Shown: piece by piece, positions 23,101 to 36,300 of the stretch
Layout: each line of letters opens with the position of its first letter
How positions within the stretch are numbered: the first letter of the stretch is position 1
Source: Lamellibrachia columna
Taxonomy: Eukaryota; Annelida; Polychaeta; Sabellida; Siboglinidae
DNA length: 64,000 nt
NCBI GenBank assembly: GCA_963662155.1
Contig: OY759261.1
Coordinates: 8,130,229 to 8,194,228, forward strand
Direction: 5' to 3'
Notes under the pieces: generated by a model
What the model saw: the letters and a program-made list of their open reading frames with translations, nothing else
What the model was told of the DNA's origin: nothing
Databases searched by the model: none
Made by a program: the position numbers and the translations under genes

Positions 23101-25900
23101 CCTCCAATGTTAACTGTGCCGGTGTGGTCTTCTAGTGCGTCCTCCAATGTTAACTGTGTCGGTGTGGTCTTCTAGTGCGTCCTCCAATGTTAACTGTGTC
23201 GGTGAGGTCTTCTAGTGCGTCCTCCAATGTTAACTATGTCGGTGTGGTCTTCTAGTGCGTCCTCCAATGTTAATTGTGCCGGCGGGGTTTTCTAGTGGGT
23301 CCTCCAATGTTAACTGTGATGGTGTGGTCTTCTAGTGCGTCCTCCAATGTTATCTGTGTCGGTGTGGTCTTCTAGTGCGTACTCCAATGTTAACTGTGCC
23401 GGTGTGGTCTTCTAGTGCGTCCTCCAATGTTAACTGTGCCGGTGTGGTCTTCTAGTGCGTGCTCCAATGTTAACTGTGCCGGTGTGGTCTTGTAGTGCGT
23501 CCTCCAATGTTAACTGTGCCGGTGTGGTCTTCTAGTGCGTCCTCCAATGTTAACTGTGCCGGTGTGGTCTTCTAGTGCGTCCTCCAATGTTAACTGTGCC
23601 GGTGTGGTCTTCTAGTGCGTCCTCCAATGTTAACTGTGTCGGTGTGGTCTTCTAGTTCGTCCTCCAATGTTTACTGTGTCGGTGTGGTCTTCTAGTGCGT
23701 CCTCCAATGTTATCTGTGTCGGTGTGATCTTCTAGTGCGTCCTCCAATGTTAACTGTGCCGGTGTGGTCTTCTAGTGCGTCCTCCAATGTTAACTGTGTC
23801 GGTGTGGTCTTCTAGTGCGTCCTCCAATGTTAACTGTGTCGGTGTGGTCTTCTAGTGCGTCCTCCAATGTTAAATGTGTCCATGATTCACATGCATACAG
23901 GGAGATGAAAAGGACCAGTAATTCTAGTGCGTCCTCCAATGTTAACTGTGTCGGTGTGGTCTTCTAGTGCGTCCTCCAATGTTAACTGTGTCGGTGTGGT
24001 CTACTAGTACGTCCTCCAATGTTAACTGTGTCGGTGTGGTCGTCTATTGCGTCCTCCAATGTTAACTGTGTCGGTGTGATCTTCTAGTGCATCCTCCAAT
24101 GTTAACTGTGCCGGTGTGGTCTTCTAGTGCGTCCTCCAATGTTAACTGTGTCTGTGTGGTCTTCTAGTGCGTCCTCCAAAGTTAACTGTGTCGGTGTGGT
24201 CTTCTAGTGCGTCCTCCAATGTTAACTGTGTCGGTGTGGTCTTCTAGTGCGTCCTCCAATGTTAACTGTGCCGGCGGGGTCTTCCAGTGAGTCCTCCAAT
24301 GTTAACTGTGCCGGTGTGGTCTTCTAGTGCGTCCTCCAATGTTAACTGTGGCGGTGTGGTCTTCTAGTGCGTCCTCCAATGTTAACTGTGACGGTGTGGT
24401 CTTCTAGTGCGTCCTCCAATGTTATCTCTGTCGGTGTGGTCTTCTAGTGCGTCCTCCAATGTTAACTGTGCCGGTGTGGTCTTCTAGTGCGTCCTCCAAT
24501 GTTAACTGTGCCGGTGTGGTCTTCTAGTTCGTCCTCCAATGTTAACTGTGTCGGTGTGGTCTTCTAGTTCGTCCTCCAATGTTAACTGTGTCGGTGTGGT
24601 CTTCTAGTGCGTCCTCCAATGTTAACTGTGTCGGTGTGATCTTCTAGTGCGTCCTCCAATGTTAACTGTGCCGGTGTGGTCTTCTAGTGCGTCCTCCAAT
24701 GTTAACTCTGTCGGTGTGGTCTTCTAGTGCGTCCTCCAATGTTAACTGTGTCGGTGTGGTCTTCTAGTGCGTCCTCCAATGTTAAATGTGTCCATGATTC
24801 ACATGCATACAGGGAGATGAAAAGGACCAGTAATTCTAGTGCGTCCTCCAATGTTAACTGTGTCGGTGTGGTCTTCTAGTGCGTCCTCCAATGTTAACTG
24901 TGTCGGTGTGGTCTACTAGTACGTCCTCCAATGTTAACTGTGTCGGTGTGGTCGTCTATTGCGTCCTCCAATGTTATCTGTGTCGGTGTGATCTTCTAGT
25001 GCATCCTCCAATGTTAACTGTGCCGGTGTGGTCTTCTAGTGCGTCCTCCAATGTTAACTGTGTCTGTGTGGTCTTCTAGTGCGTCCTCCAAAGTTAACTG
25101 TGTCGGTGTGGTCTTCTAGTGCGTCCTCCAATGTTAACTGTGTCGGTGTGGTCTTCTAGTGCGTCCTCCAATGTTAACTGTGCCGGCGGGGTCTTCTAGT
25201 GAGTCCTCCAATGTTAACTGTGCCGGTGTGGTCTTCTAGTGCGTCCTCCAATGTTAACTGTGGCGGTGTGGTCTTCTAGTGCGTCCTCCAATGTTAACTG
25301 TGACGGTGTGGTCTTCTAGTGCGTCCTCCAATGTTAACTATGTCGGTGTGGTCTTCTAGTGCGTCCTCCAATGTTAATTGTGTCGGTGTGATCTTCTAGT
25401 GCGTCCTCCAATGTTAACTGTGCCGGTGTGGTCTTCTAGTGCGTCCTCCAATGTTAACTGTGTCGGTGTGGTCTTCTAATGCGTCCTCCAATGTTAAATG
25501 TGTCCATGATTCACATGCATACAGGGAGATGAAAAGGACCAGTAATTCTAGTGCGTCCTCCAATGTTAACTGTGTCGGTGTGGTCGTCTAGTGCGTCCTC
25601 CAATGTTAACTGTGTCGGTGTGATCTTCTAGTGCGTCCTCCAATGTAAACTGTGCCGGTGTGGTCTTCTAGTGCGTCCTCCAATGTTAACTGTGTCGGTG
25701 TGGTCTTCTAGTGCGTCCTCCAATGTTAACTGTGTCGGTGTGGTCTTCTAGTGCGTCCTCCAATGTTAACTGTATCGGTGTGGTCTTCTAGTGCGTCCTC
25801 CAATGTTAACTGTGTCGGTGTGGTCTTCTATGGCATCCTCCAGTGTTAACTGTGTCGGTGTGGTCTTTTAGTGCGTCCTCCAAAGTTAACTGTGCCGGTG
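17195..25900. repeat. Two copies of a roughly 4.7-kb higher-order block
   Basis: Markers in about 17.2-21.1 kb recur in about 22.3-25.9 kb at offsets of 5071 (inserts 17195/22266 and 17387/22458), 4991 (17698/22689), 4631 (19250/23881) and 4711 (20082/24793 and 20794/25505). The changing offset shows later gain or loss of units in one copy. One such event is a 440-bp (11-unit) duplication visible at about 18421/18861 in the first block. Confidence 0.8.
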
Positions 25901-28900
25901 TGGTCTTCTAGTGCGTCCTCCAATGTTAACTGTGTCGGTGTGGTCTTCTAGTGCGTCCTCCAATGTTAACTGTGTCGGTGTAGTCTTCTAGTGCGTCCTC
26001 CAATGTTAACTGTGTCGGTGTGGTCTTCTAGTACGTCCTCCAATGTTAATTGTGTCGGTGTGGTCTTCTAGTGCGTCCTCCAATGTTAACTGTGCCGGTG
26101 TGGTCTTCTAGTGCGTCCTCCAATGTTAACTGTGCAGGTGTTGTCTTCTAGTGCGTCCTCCAATGTTAACTGTGCCGGTGTGGTCTTCTAGTGCGTCCTC
26201 CAATGTTAACTGTGCCGGTGTGGTCTTCTAGTGCGTCCTCCAATGTTAACTGTGTCGGTGTTGTCTTCTAGTGCGTCCTCCAATGTTAACTGTGTCGGTG
26301 TGGTCTTCTAGTGCGTCCTCCAATGTTAACTGTATCGGTGTGGTCTTCTAGTGCGTCCTCCAATGTTAACTGTGTCGGTGTGGTCTTCTATGGCATCCTC
26401 CAGTGTTAACTGTGTCGGTGTGGTCTATTAGTGCGTCCTCCAAAGTTAACTGTGCCGGTGTGGTCTTCTAGTGCGTCCTCCAATGTTAACTGTGTCGGTG
26501 TGGTCTTCTAGTGCGTCCTCCAATGTTAACTGTGTCGGTGTGGTCTTCTAGTGCGTCCTCCAATGTTAACTGTGTCGGTGTGGTCTTCTAGTACGTCCTC
26601 CAATGTTAGTTGTGTCGGTGTGGTCTTTTAGTGCGTCCTCCAAAGTTAACTGTGCCGGTGTGGTCTTCTAGTGCGTCCTCCAATGTTAACTGTGTCGGTG
26701 TGGTCTTCTAGTGCGTCCTCCAATGTTAACTGTGCCGGTGGGGTCTTCTAGTGCGTCCTCCAATGTTAGCTGTGCCTGTGTGGTCTTCTAGTGCGTCCTC
26801 CAATGTTAAATGTGCCTGTGTGGTCTTCTAGTGCGTCCTCCAATGTTAACTGTGCCGGTGTGGTCTTCTAGTGCGTCCTCCAATGTTAACTGTGCCGGTG
26901 TGGTCTTCTAGTGCGTCCTCCAATGTTAACTGTGCCGGTGTGGTCTTCTAGTGCGTCCTCCAATGTTAACTGTGCCGGTGTGGTCTTCTAGTGCGTCCTC
27001 CAATGTTAACTGTGTCGGTGTGGTCTTCTAGTGCGTCCTCCAATGTTAACTCTGTCGGTGTGGTCTTCTAGTGCGTCCTCCAATGTTAACTGTATCGGTG
27101 TGGTCTTCTAGTGCGTCCTCCAATGTTAACTGTGTCGGTGTGGTCTTCTATGGCATCCTCCAGTGTTAACTGTGTCTGTGTGGTCTTTTAGTGCGTCCTC
27201 CAAAGTTAACTGTGCCGGTGTGGTCTTCTAGTGCGTCCTCCAATGTTAACTGTGTCGGTGTGGTCTTCTAGTGTGTCCTCCAATGTTAACTGTGACGGTG
27301 TGGTCTTCTAGTGCGTCCTCCAATGTTAACTGTGTCGGTGTGGTCTTCTAGTACGTCCTCCAAAGTTAATTGTGTCGGTGGGGTCTTCTAGTGCGTCCTC
27401 CAATGTTAACTATGCCGGTGGGGTCTTCTAGTGCGTCCTCCAATGTTAACTGTGTCGGTGTGGTCTTCTAATGCGTCCTCCAATGTTAAATGTGTCCATG
27501 ATTCACATGCATACAGGGAGATGAAAAGGACCAGTAATTCTAGTGCGTCCTCCAATGTTAACTGTGTCGGTGTGGTCGTCTAATGCGTCCTCCAATGTTA
27601 ACTGTGCCTGTGTGGTCTTATAGTGCGTCCTCCAATGTTAACTGTGCCTGTGTGGTCTTCTAGTGCGTCCTCCAATGTTAACTGTGTCCATGATTCACAT
27701 GCATACAGGGAGATGAAAAGGACCAGTAATTATAGTGCGTCCTCCAATGTTAACTGTGCCGGTGTGGTCTTCTAGTGCGTCCTCCAATGTTAACTGTGTC
27801 GGTGTGGTCTTCTATTGCGTCCTCCAGTGTTAACTGTGTCGGTGTGGTCTTTTAGTACGTCCTCCAATGTTAATTGTGTCGGTGTGGTCTTCTAGTGCGT
27901 CCTCCAATGTTAACTGTGCCGGTGGGGTCTTCTAGTGCGTCCTCCAATGTTAACTGTGTCGGTGTGGTCTTCTAGTGCGTCCTCCAATGTTAACTGTATC
28001 GGTGTGGTCTTCTAGTGCGTCCTCCAATGTTAACTGTGTCGGTGTGGTCTTCTATGGCATCCTCCAGTGTTAACTGTGTCGGTGTGGTCTTTTAGTGCGT
28101 CCTCCAAAGTTAACTGTGCCGGTGTGGTCTTCTAGTGCGTCCTCCAATGTTAACTGTGTCGGTGTGGTCTTCTAGTGCGTCCTCCAATGTTAACTGTGTC
28201 GGTGTAGTCTTCTAGTGCGTCCTCCAATGTTAACTGTGTCGGTGTGGTCTTCTAGTACGTCCTCCAATGTTAATTGTGTCGGTGTGGTCTTCTAGTGCGT
28301 CCTCCAATGTAAACTGTGCCGGTGGGGTCTTCTAGTGCGTCCTCCAATGTTAACTGTGCCTGTGTGGTCTTCTAGTGCGTCCTCCAATGTTAACTGTGCC
28401 TGTGTGGTCTTCTAGTGCGTCCTCCAATGTTAACTGTGCCTGTGTGGTCTTCTAGTGCGTCCTCCAATGTTAACTGTGCCTGTGTGGTCTTCTAGTGCGT
28501 CCTCCAATGTTAACTGTGCCGGTGTGGTCTTCTAGTGCGTCCTCCAATGTTAACTGTGCCGGTGTGGTCTTCTAGTGCGTCCTCCAATGTTAACTGTGCC
28601 GGTGTGGTCTTCTAGTGCGTCCTCCAATGTTAACTGTGCCGGTGTGGTCTTCTAGTGCGTCCTCCAATGTTATCTGTGTCGGTGTGGTCTTCTAGTGCGT
28701 CCTCCAATGTTAACTGTGTCGGTGTGATCTTCTAGTGCGTCCTCCAATGTTAACTGTGCCGGTGTGGTCTTCTAGTGCGTCCTCCAATGTTAACTGTGTC
28801 GGTGTGGTCTTCTAATTCGTCCTCCAATGTTAAATGTGTCCATGATTCACATGCATACAGGGAGATGAAAAGGACCAGTAATTCTAGTGCGTCCTCCAAT

Positions 28901-31900
28901 GTTAACTGTGTCGGTGTGGTCGTCTAATGCGTCCTCCAATGTTAACTGTGTCGGTGTGATCTTCTAGTGCGTCCTCCAATGTTAACTGTGCCGGTGTGGT
29001 CTTCTAGTGCGTCCTCCAATGTTATTTGTGTCGGTGTGGTCTTCTAGTGCGTCCTCCAATGTTAACTGTGCCGGTGTGGTCTTCTAGTGCGTCCTCCAAT
29101 GTTAACTGTGTCGGTGTTGTCTTCTAGTGCGTCCTCCAATGTTAACTATGTCGGTGTGGTCTTCTAGTGCGTACTCCAATGTTAACTGTGCCGGCGGGGT
29201 CTTCTAGTGAGTCCTCCAATGTTAACTGTGCCGGTGTGGTCTTCTTGTGCGTCCTCCAATGTTAACTGTGGCGGTGTGGTCTTCTAGTGCGTCCTCCTAT
29301 GTAAACTGTACCAGTGTGGTCTTCTAGTGCGTCCTCCAATGTTAACTGTGTCGGTGTGGTCTTCTAGTGCGTCCTCCAATGTTAAATGTGTCCATGATTC
29401 ACATGCATACAGGGAGATGAAAAGGACCAGTAATTCTAGTGCGTCCTCCAATGTTTACTGTGCCGGTGTGGTCTTCTAGTGCGTCCTCCAATGTTAACTG
29501 TGCCTGTGTGGTCTTATAGTGCGTCCTCCAATGTTAACTGTGCCTGTGTGGTCTTCTAGTGCGTCCTCCAATGTTAACTGTGTCCATGATTCACATGCAT
29601 ACAGGGAGATGAAAAGGACCAGTAATTCTAGTGCGTCCTCCAATGTTAACTGTGCCGGTGTGGTCTTCTAGTGCGTCCTCCAATGTTAACTGTGTCGGTG
29701 TGGTCTTCTATTGCGTCCTCCAGTGTTAACTGTGTCGGTGTGGTCTTCTAGTACGTCCTCCAATGTTAACTGTGTCGGTGTGGTCTTCTAGTGCGTCCTC
29801 CAATGTTAACTGTGCCGGTGGGGTCTTCTAGTGCGTCCTCCAATGTTAACTGTGCCTGTGTGGTCTTCTAGTGCGTCCTCCAATGTTAAATGTGCCTGTG
29901 TGGTCTTCTAGTGCGTCCTCCAATGTTAACTGTGCCGGTGTAGTCTTCTATTGCGTCCTCCAATGTTAACTGTGCCGGTGTGGTCTTCTAGTGCGTCCTC
30001 CAATGTTAACTGTGCCGGTGTGGTCTTCTAGTGCGTCCTCCAATGTTAACTGTGCCGGTGTGGTCTTCTAGTGCGTCCTCCAATGTTAACTGTGTCGGTG
30101 TGGTCTTCTAGTGCGTCCTCCAATGTTAACTGTGACGGTGTGGTCTTCTAGTGCGTCCTCCAATGTTATCTGTGTCGGTGTGGTCTTCTAGTGCGTCCTC
30201 CAATGTTAACTGTGCCGGTGTTGTCTTCTAGTGCGTCCTCCAATGTTAACTGTGCCGGTGTGGACTTCTAGTGCGTGCTCCAATGTTAACTGTGCCGGTG
30301 TGGTCTTGTAGTGCGTCCTCCAATGTTAACTGTGCCGGTGTGGTCTTCTAGTGAGTCCTCCAATGTTAACTGTGCCGGTGTGGTCTTCTAGTGCGTCCTC
30401 CAATGTTAACTGTGTCGGTGTGGTCTTCTAGTACGTCCTCCAATGTTAATTGTGTCGGTGTGGTCTTCAAGTGCGTCCTCCAATGTTAACTGTGCCGGTG
30501 GGGTCTTCTAGTGCGTCCTCCAATGTTAACTGTGCCTGTGTGGTCTTCTAGTTCGTCCTCCAATGTTAACTGTGCCTGTGTGGTCTTCTAGTGCGTCCTC
30601 CAATGTTAACTGTGCCGGTGTGGTCTTCTAGTGCGTCTTCCAATGTTAACTGTGCCGGTGTGGTCTTCTAGTGCGTCCTCCAATGTTAACTGTATCGGTG
30701 TGGTCTTCTAGTGCGTCTTCCAATGTTAACTGTGTCGGTGTGGTCTTCTATGGCATCCTCCAGTGTTAACTGTGTCGGTGTGGTCTTTTAGTGCGTCCTC
30801 CAAAGTTAACTGTGCTGGTGTGGTCTTCTAGTGCGTCCTCCAATGTTAACTGTGTCGGTGTGGTCTTCTAGTGCGTCCTCCAATGTTAACTGTGTCGGTG
30901 TGGTCTTCTAGTGCGTCCTCCAATGTTAACTGTGTCGGTGTGGTCTTCTAGTTCGTCCTCCAATGTTAACTGTGCCGGTGTGGTCTTCTAGTGCGTCCTC
31001 CAATGTTAACTGTGCCGGTGTGGTCTTCTAGTGCGTCCTCCAATGTTAACTGTGCCGGTGTGGTCTTCTAGTGCGTCCTCCAATGTTAACTGTGCCGGTG
31101 TGGTCTTCTAGTGCGTCCTCCAATGTTAAATGTGTCGGTGTGTTCTTCTAGTGCGTCCTCCAATGTTAACTGTGCCGGTGTGATCTTCTAGTGCGTCCTC
31201 CAATATTAACTGTACCAGTGTGGTCTTCTAATGCGTCCTCCAATGTTAACTGTGTCGGTGTGGTCTTCTAGTGCGTCCTCCAATGTTAAATGTGTCCATC
31301 ATTCACATGCATACAGGGAGATGAAAAGGACCAGTAATTCTAGTGCGTCCTCCAATGTTAACTGTGCCGGTGTGGTCTTCTAGTGCGTCCTCCAATGTTA
31401 ACTGTGCCTGTGTGGTCTTCTAGTGCGTCCTCCAATGTTAACTGTGCCTGTGTGGTCTTCTAGTGCGTCCTCCAATGTTAACTGTGTCCATGATTCACAA
31501 GCATACAGGGAGATGAAAAGGACCAATAATTCTAGTGCGTCCTCCAATGTTAACTGTGCCGGTGTGGTCTTCTAGTGCGTCCTCCAATGTTAACTGTGTC
31601 GGTGTGGTCTTCTATTGCGTCCTCCAGTGTTAACTGTGTCGGTGTGGTCTTCTAGTACGTCCTCCAATGTTAATTGTGTCGGTGTGGTCTTCTAGTGCGT
31701 CCTCCAATGTTAACTGTGCCGGTGGGGTCTTCTAGTGCGTCCTACAATGTTAACTGTGCCTGTGTGGTCTTCTAGTGCGTCCTCCAATGTTAATTTTGCC
31801 TGTGTGGTCTTCTAGTGCTTCCTCCAATGTTAACTGTGCCGGTGTGGTCTTCTAGTGCGTCCTCCAATGTTAACTGTGCCGGTGTGGTCTTCTAGTGTGT

Positions 31901-33356
31901 CCTCCAATGTTAACTGTGCCGGTGTGGTCTTCTAGTGCGTCCTCCAATGTTAACTGTGCCGGTGTGGTCTTCTAGTGCGTCCTCCAATGTTAACTGTGTC
32001 GGTGTGGTCTTCTAGTGCGTCCTCCAATGCTAACTGTGTCGGTGTGGTCTTCTAGTGCGTCCTCCAATGTTAACTGTATCGGTGTGGTCTTCTAGTGCGT
32101 CCTCCAATGTTAACTGTGTCGGTGTGGTCTTTTATGGCATCCTCCAGTGTTAACTGTGTCGGTGTGGTCTTTTAGTGCGTCCTCCAAAGTTAACTGTGCC
32201 GGTGTGGTCTTCTAGTGCGTCCTCCAATGTTAACTGTGTCGGTGTGGTCTTCTAGTGCGTCCTCCAATGTTAAATGTGTCCATGATTCACATGCATACAG
32301 GGAGATGAAAAGGACCAGTAATTCTAGTGCGTCCTCCAATGTTAACTGTGTCGGTGTGGTCGTCTAGTGCGTCCCCCCAATGTTAACTGTGTCGGTGTGA
32401 TCTTCTAGTGCGTCCTCCAATGTTAACTGTGCCGGTGTGGTCTTCTAGTGCGTCCTCCAATGTTAACTGTGTCGGTGTGGTCTTCTAGTGCGTCCTCCAA
32501 TGTTAACTATGTCGGTGTGGTCTTCTAGTGCGTCCTCCAATGTTAACTGTGCCGGCGGGGTCTTCTAGTGAGTCCTCCAATGTTAACTGTGCCGGTGTGG
32601 TCTTCTAGTGCGTCCTCCAATGTTAACTGTGGCGGTGTGGTCTTCTAGTGCGTCCTCCAATGTTAACTGTGACGGTGTGGTCTTCTAGTGCGTCCTCCAA
32701 TGTTATCTTTGTCGGTGTGGTCTTCTAGTGCGTCCTCCAATGTTAACTGTGCCGGTGTTGTCTTCTAGTGCGTCCTCCAATGTTAACTGTGCCGGTGTGG
32801 TCTTCTAGTGCGTGCTCCAATGTTAACTGTGCCGGTGTGGTCTTGTAGTGCGTCCTCCAATGTTAACTGTGCCGGTGTGGTCTTCTAGTGCGTCCTCCAA
32901 TGTTAACTGTGCCGGTGTGGTCTTCTAGTGCGACCTCCAATGTTAACTGTGTCGGTGTGGTCTTCTAGTACGTCCTCCAATGTTAATTGTGTCGGTGTGG
33001 TCTTCTAGTGCGTCCTCCAATGTTAACTGTGCCGGTGGGGTCTTCTAGTGCGTCCTCCAATGTTAACTGTGCCTGTGTGGTCTTCTAGTGCGTCCTCCAA
33101 TGTTAACTGTGCCTGTGTGGTCTTCTAGTGCGTCCTCCAATGTTAACTGTGCCGGTGTGGTCTTCTAGTGCGTCTTCCAATGTTAACTGTGCCGGTGTGG
33201 TCTTCTAGTGCGTCCTCCAATGTTAACTGTGCCGGTGTAGTCTTCTAGTGCGTCCTCCAATGTTAACTGTGCCTGTGTGGTCTTCTAGTGCGTCCTCCAA
33301 TGTTAACTGTGTCCATGATTCACATGCATACAGGGAGATGAAAAGGACCAATAATT

Positions 33357-36300
33357 ATAGTGCGTCCTCCAATGTTAACTGTGCCGGTGTGGTCTTCTAG
33401 TGCGTCCTCCAATGTTAACTGTGTCGGTGTGGTCTTCTATTGCGTCCTCCAGTGTTAACTGTGTCGGTGTGGTCTTCTAGTACGTCCTCCAATGTTAATT
33501 GTGTCGGTGTGGTCTTCTAGTGCGTCCTCCAATGTTAACTGTGCCTGTGTGGTCTTCTAGTGCGTCCTCCAATGTTAACTGTGCCTGTGTGGTCTTCTAG
33601 TGCGTCCTCCAATGTTAACTGTGCCGGTGTGGTCTTCTAGTGCGTCCTCCAATGTTAACTGTGCCGGTGTGGTCTTCTAGTGCGTCCTCCAATATTAACT
33701 GTGCCGGTGTGGTCTTCTAGTGCGTCCTCCAATGTTAACTGTGCCGGTGTTGTCTTCTAGTGCGTCCTCCAATGTTAACTGTGCCGGTGTGGTCTTCTAG
33801 TGCGTGCTCCAATGTTAACTGTGCCGGTGTGGTCTTGTAGTGCGTCCTCCAATGTTAACTGTGCCGGTGTGGTCTTCTAGTGCGTCCTCCAATGTTAACT
33901 GTGCCGGTGTGGTCTTCTAGTGCGTCCTCCAATGTTAACTGTGTCGGTGTGGTCTTTTATGGCATCCTCCAGTGTTAACTGTGTTGGTGTGGTCTTTTAG
34001 TGCGTCCTCCAAAGTTAACTGTGCCGGTGTGGTCTTCTAGTGCGTCCTCCAATGTTAACTGTGTCGGTGTGGTCTTCTAGTGCGTCCTCCAATGTTAAAT
34101 GTGTCCATGATTCACATGCATACAGGGAGATGAAAAGGACCAGTAATTCTAGTGCGTCCTCCAATGTTAACTGTGTCGGTGTGGTCGTCTAGTGCGTCCT
34201 CCAATGTTAACTGTGTCGGTGTGATCTTCTAGTGCGTCCTCCAATGTTAACTGTGCCGGTGTGGTCTTCTAGTGCGTCCTCCAATGTTAACTGTCTCGGT
34301 GTGGTCTTCTAGTGCGTCCTCCAATGTTAACTATGTCGGTGTGGTCTTCTAGTGTGTCCTCCAATGTTAACTATGTCGGTGTGGTCTTCTAGTGCGTCCT
34401 CCAATGTTAACTGTGCCGGCGGGGTCTTCTAGTGAGTCCTCCAATGTTAACTGTGCCGGTGTGGTCTTCTAGTGCGTCCTCCAATGTTAACTGTGGCGGT
34501 GTGGTCTTCTAGTGCGTCCTCCAATGTTAACTGTGACGGTGTGGTCTTCTAGTGCGTCCTCCAATGTTATCTGTGTCGGTGTGGTCTTCTAGTGCGTCCT
34601 CCAATGTTAACTGTGCCGGTGTTGTCTTCTAGTGCGTCCTCCAATGTTAACTGTGCCGGTGTGGTCTTCTAGTGCGTGCTCCAATGTTAACTGTGCCGGT
34701 GTGGTCTTGTAGTGCATCCTCCAATGTTAACTGTGCCGGTGTGGTCTTCTAGTGCGTCCTCCAATGTTAACTGTGCCGGTGTGGTCTTCTAGTGCGTCCT
34801 CCAATGTTAACTGTGTCGGTGTGGTCTTCTAGTACGTCCTCCAATGTTAATTGTGTCGGTGTGGTCTTCTAGTGCGTCCTCCAATGTTAACTGTGCCGGT
34901 GGGGTTTTCTAGTGCGTCCTCCAATGTTAACTGTGCCTGTGTGGTCTTCTAGTGCGTCCTCCAATGTTAACTGTGCCTGTGTGGTCTTCTAGTGCGTCCT
35001 CCAATGTTAACTGTGCCGGTGTGGTCTTCTAGTGCGTCTTCCAATGTTAACTGTGCCGGTGTGGTCTTCTAGTGCGTCCTCCAATGTTAACGGTGCCGGT
35101 GTGGTCTTCTAGTGCGACCTCCAATGTTAACTGTGCCGGTGTGATATTATAGTGCGTCCTCCAATGTTATCTGTGTCGGTGTGGTCTTCTAGTGCGTCCT
35201 CCAATGTTATCTGTGTCGGTGTGGTCTTCTAGTGCGTCCTCCAATGTTAACTGTGCCGGTGTGGTCTTCTAGTGCGTCATCCAATGTTAACTGTGCCGGT
35301 GTGGTCTTCTAGTGCGTGCTCCAATGTTAACTGTGCCGGTGTGGTCTTGTAGTGCGTCCTCCAATGTTAACTGTGCCGGTGTGGTCTTCTAGTGCGTCCT
35401 CCAATGTTAACTGTGCCGGTGTGGTCTTCTAGTGCGTCCTCCAATGTTAACTGTGTCGGTGTGGTCTTCTATTGCGTCCTCCAGTGTTAACTGTGTCGGT
35501 GTGGTCTTCAAGTACGTCCTCCAATATTAACTGTGCCGGTGTGGTCTTCTAGTGCGTCCTCCAATGTTAACTGTGTCGGTGTGGTCTTCTATTGCGTCCT
35601 CCAGTGTTAACTGTGTCGGTGTGGTCTTCTAGTACGTCCTCCAATGTTAATTGTGTCGGTGTGGTCTTCTAGTGCGTCCTCCAATGTTAACTGTGTCGGT
35701 GTGGTCTTCTATGGCATCCTCCAGTGTTAACTGTGTCGGTGTGGTCTTTTAGTGCGTCCTCCAAAGTTAACTGTTCCGGTGTGGTCTTCTAGTGCGTCCT
35801 CCAATGTTAATTGTGTCGGTGTGGTCTTCTAGTGCGTCCTCCAATGTTAACTGTGTCGGTGTGGTCTTCTAGTGCGTACTCCAATGTTAACTGTGTCGGT
35901 GTGGTCTTCTAGTACGTCCTCCAATGTTAATTGTGTCGGTGTGGTCTTCTAGTGCGTCCTCCAATGTTAACTGTGCCGGTGGGGTCTTCTAGTGCGTCCT
36001 CCAATGTTAACTGTGCCTGTGTGGTCTTCTAGTGCGTCCTCCAATGTTAACTATGTCGGTGTGGTCTTCTAGTGCGTCCTCCAATGTTAACTGTGTCGGT
36101 GTGATCTTCTAGTGCGTCCTCCAATGTTAACTGTGCCGGTGTGGTCTTCTAGTGCGTCCTCCAATGTTAACTGTGTCGGTGTGGTCTTCTAGTGCGTCCT
36201 CCAATGTTAACTGTGTCGGTGTGGTCTTCTAGTGCGTCCTCCAATGTTAAATGTGTCCATGATTCACATGCATACAGGGAGATGAAAAGGACCAGTAATT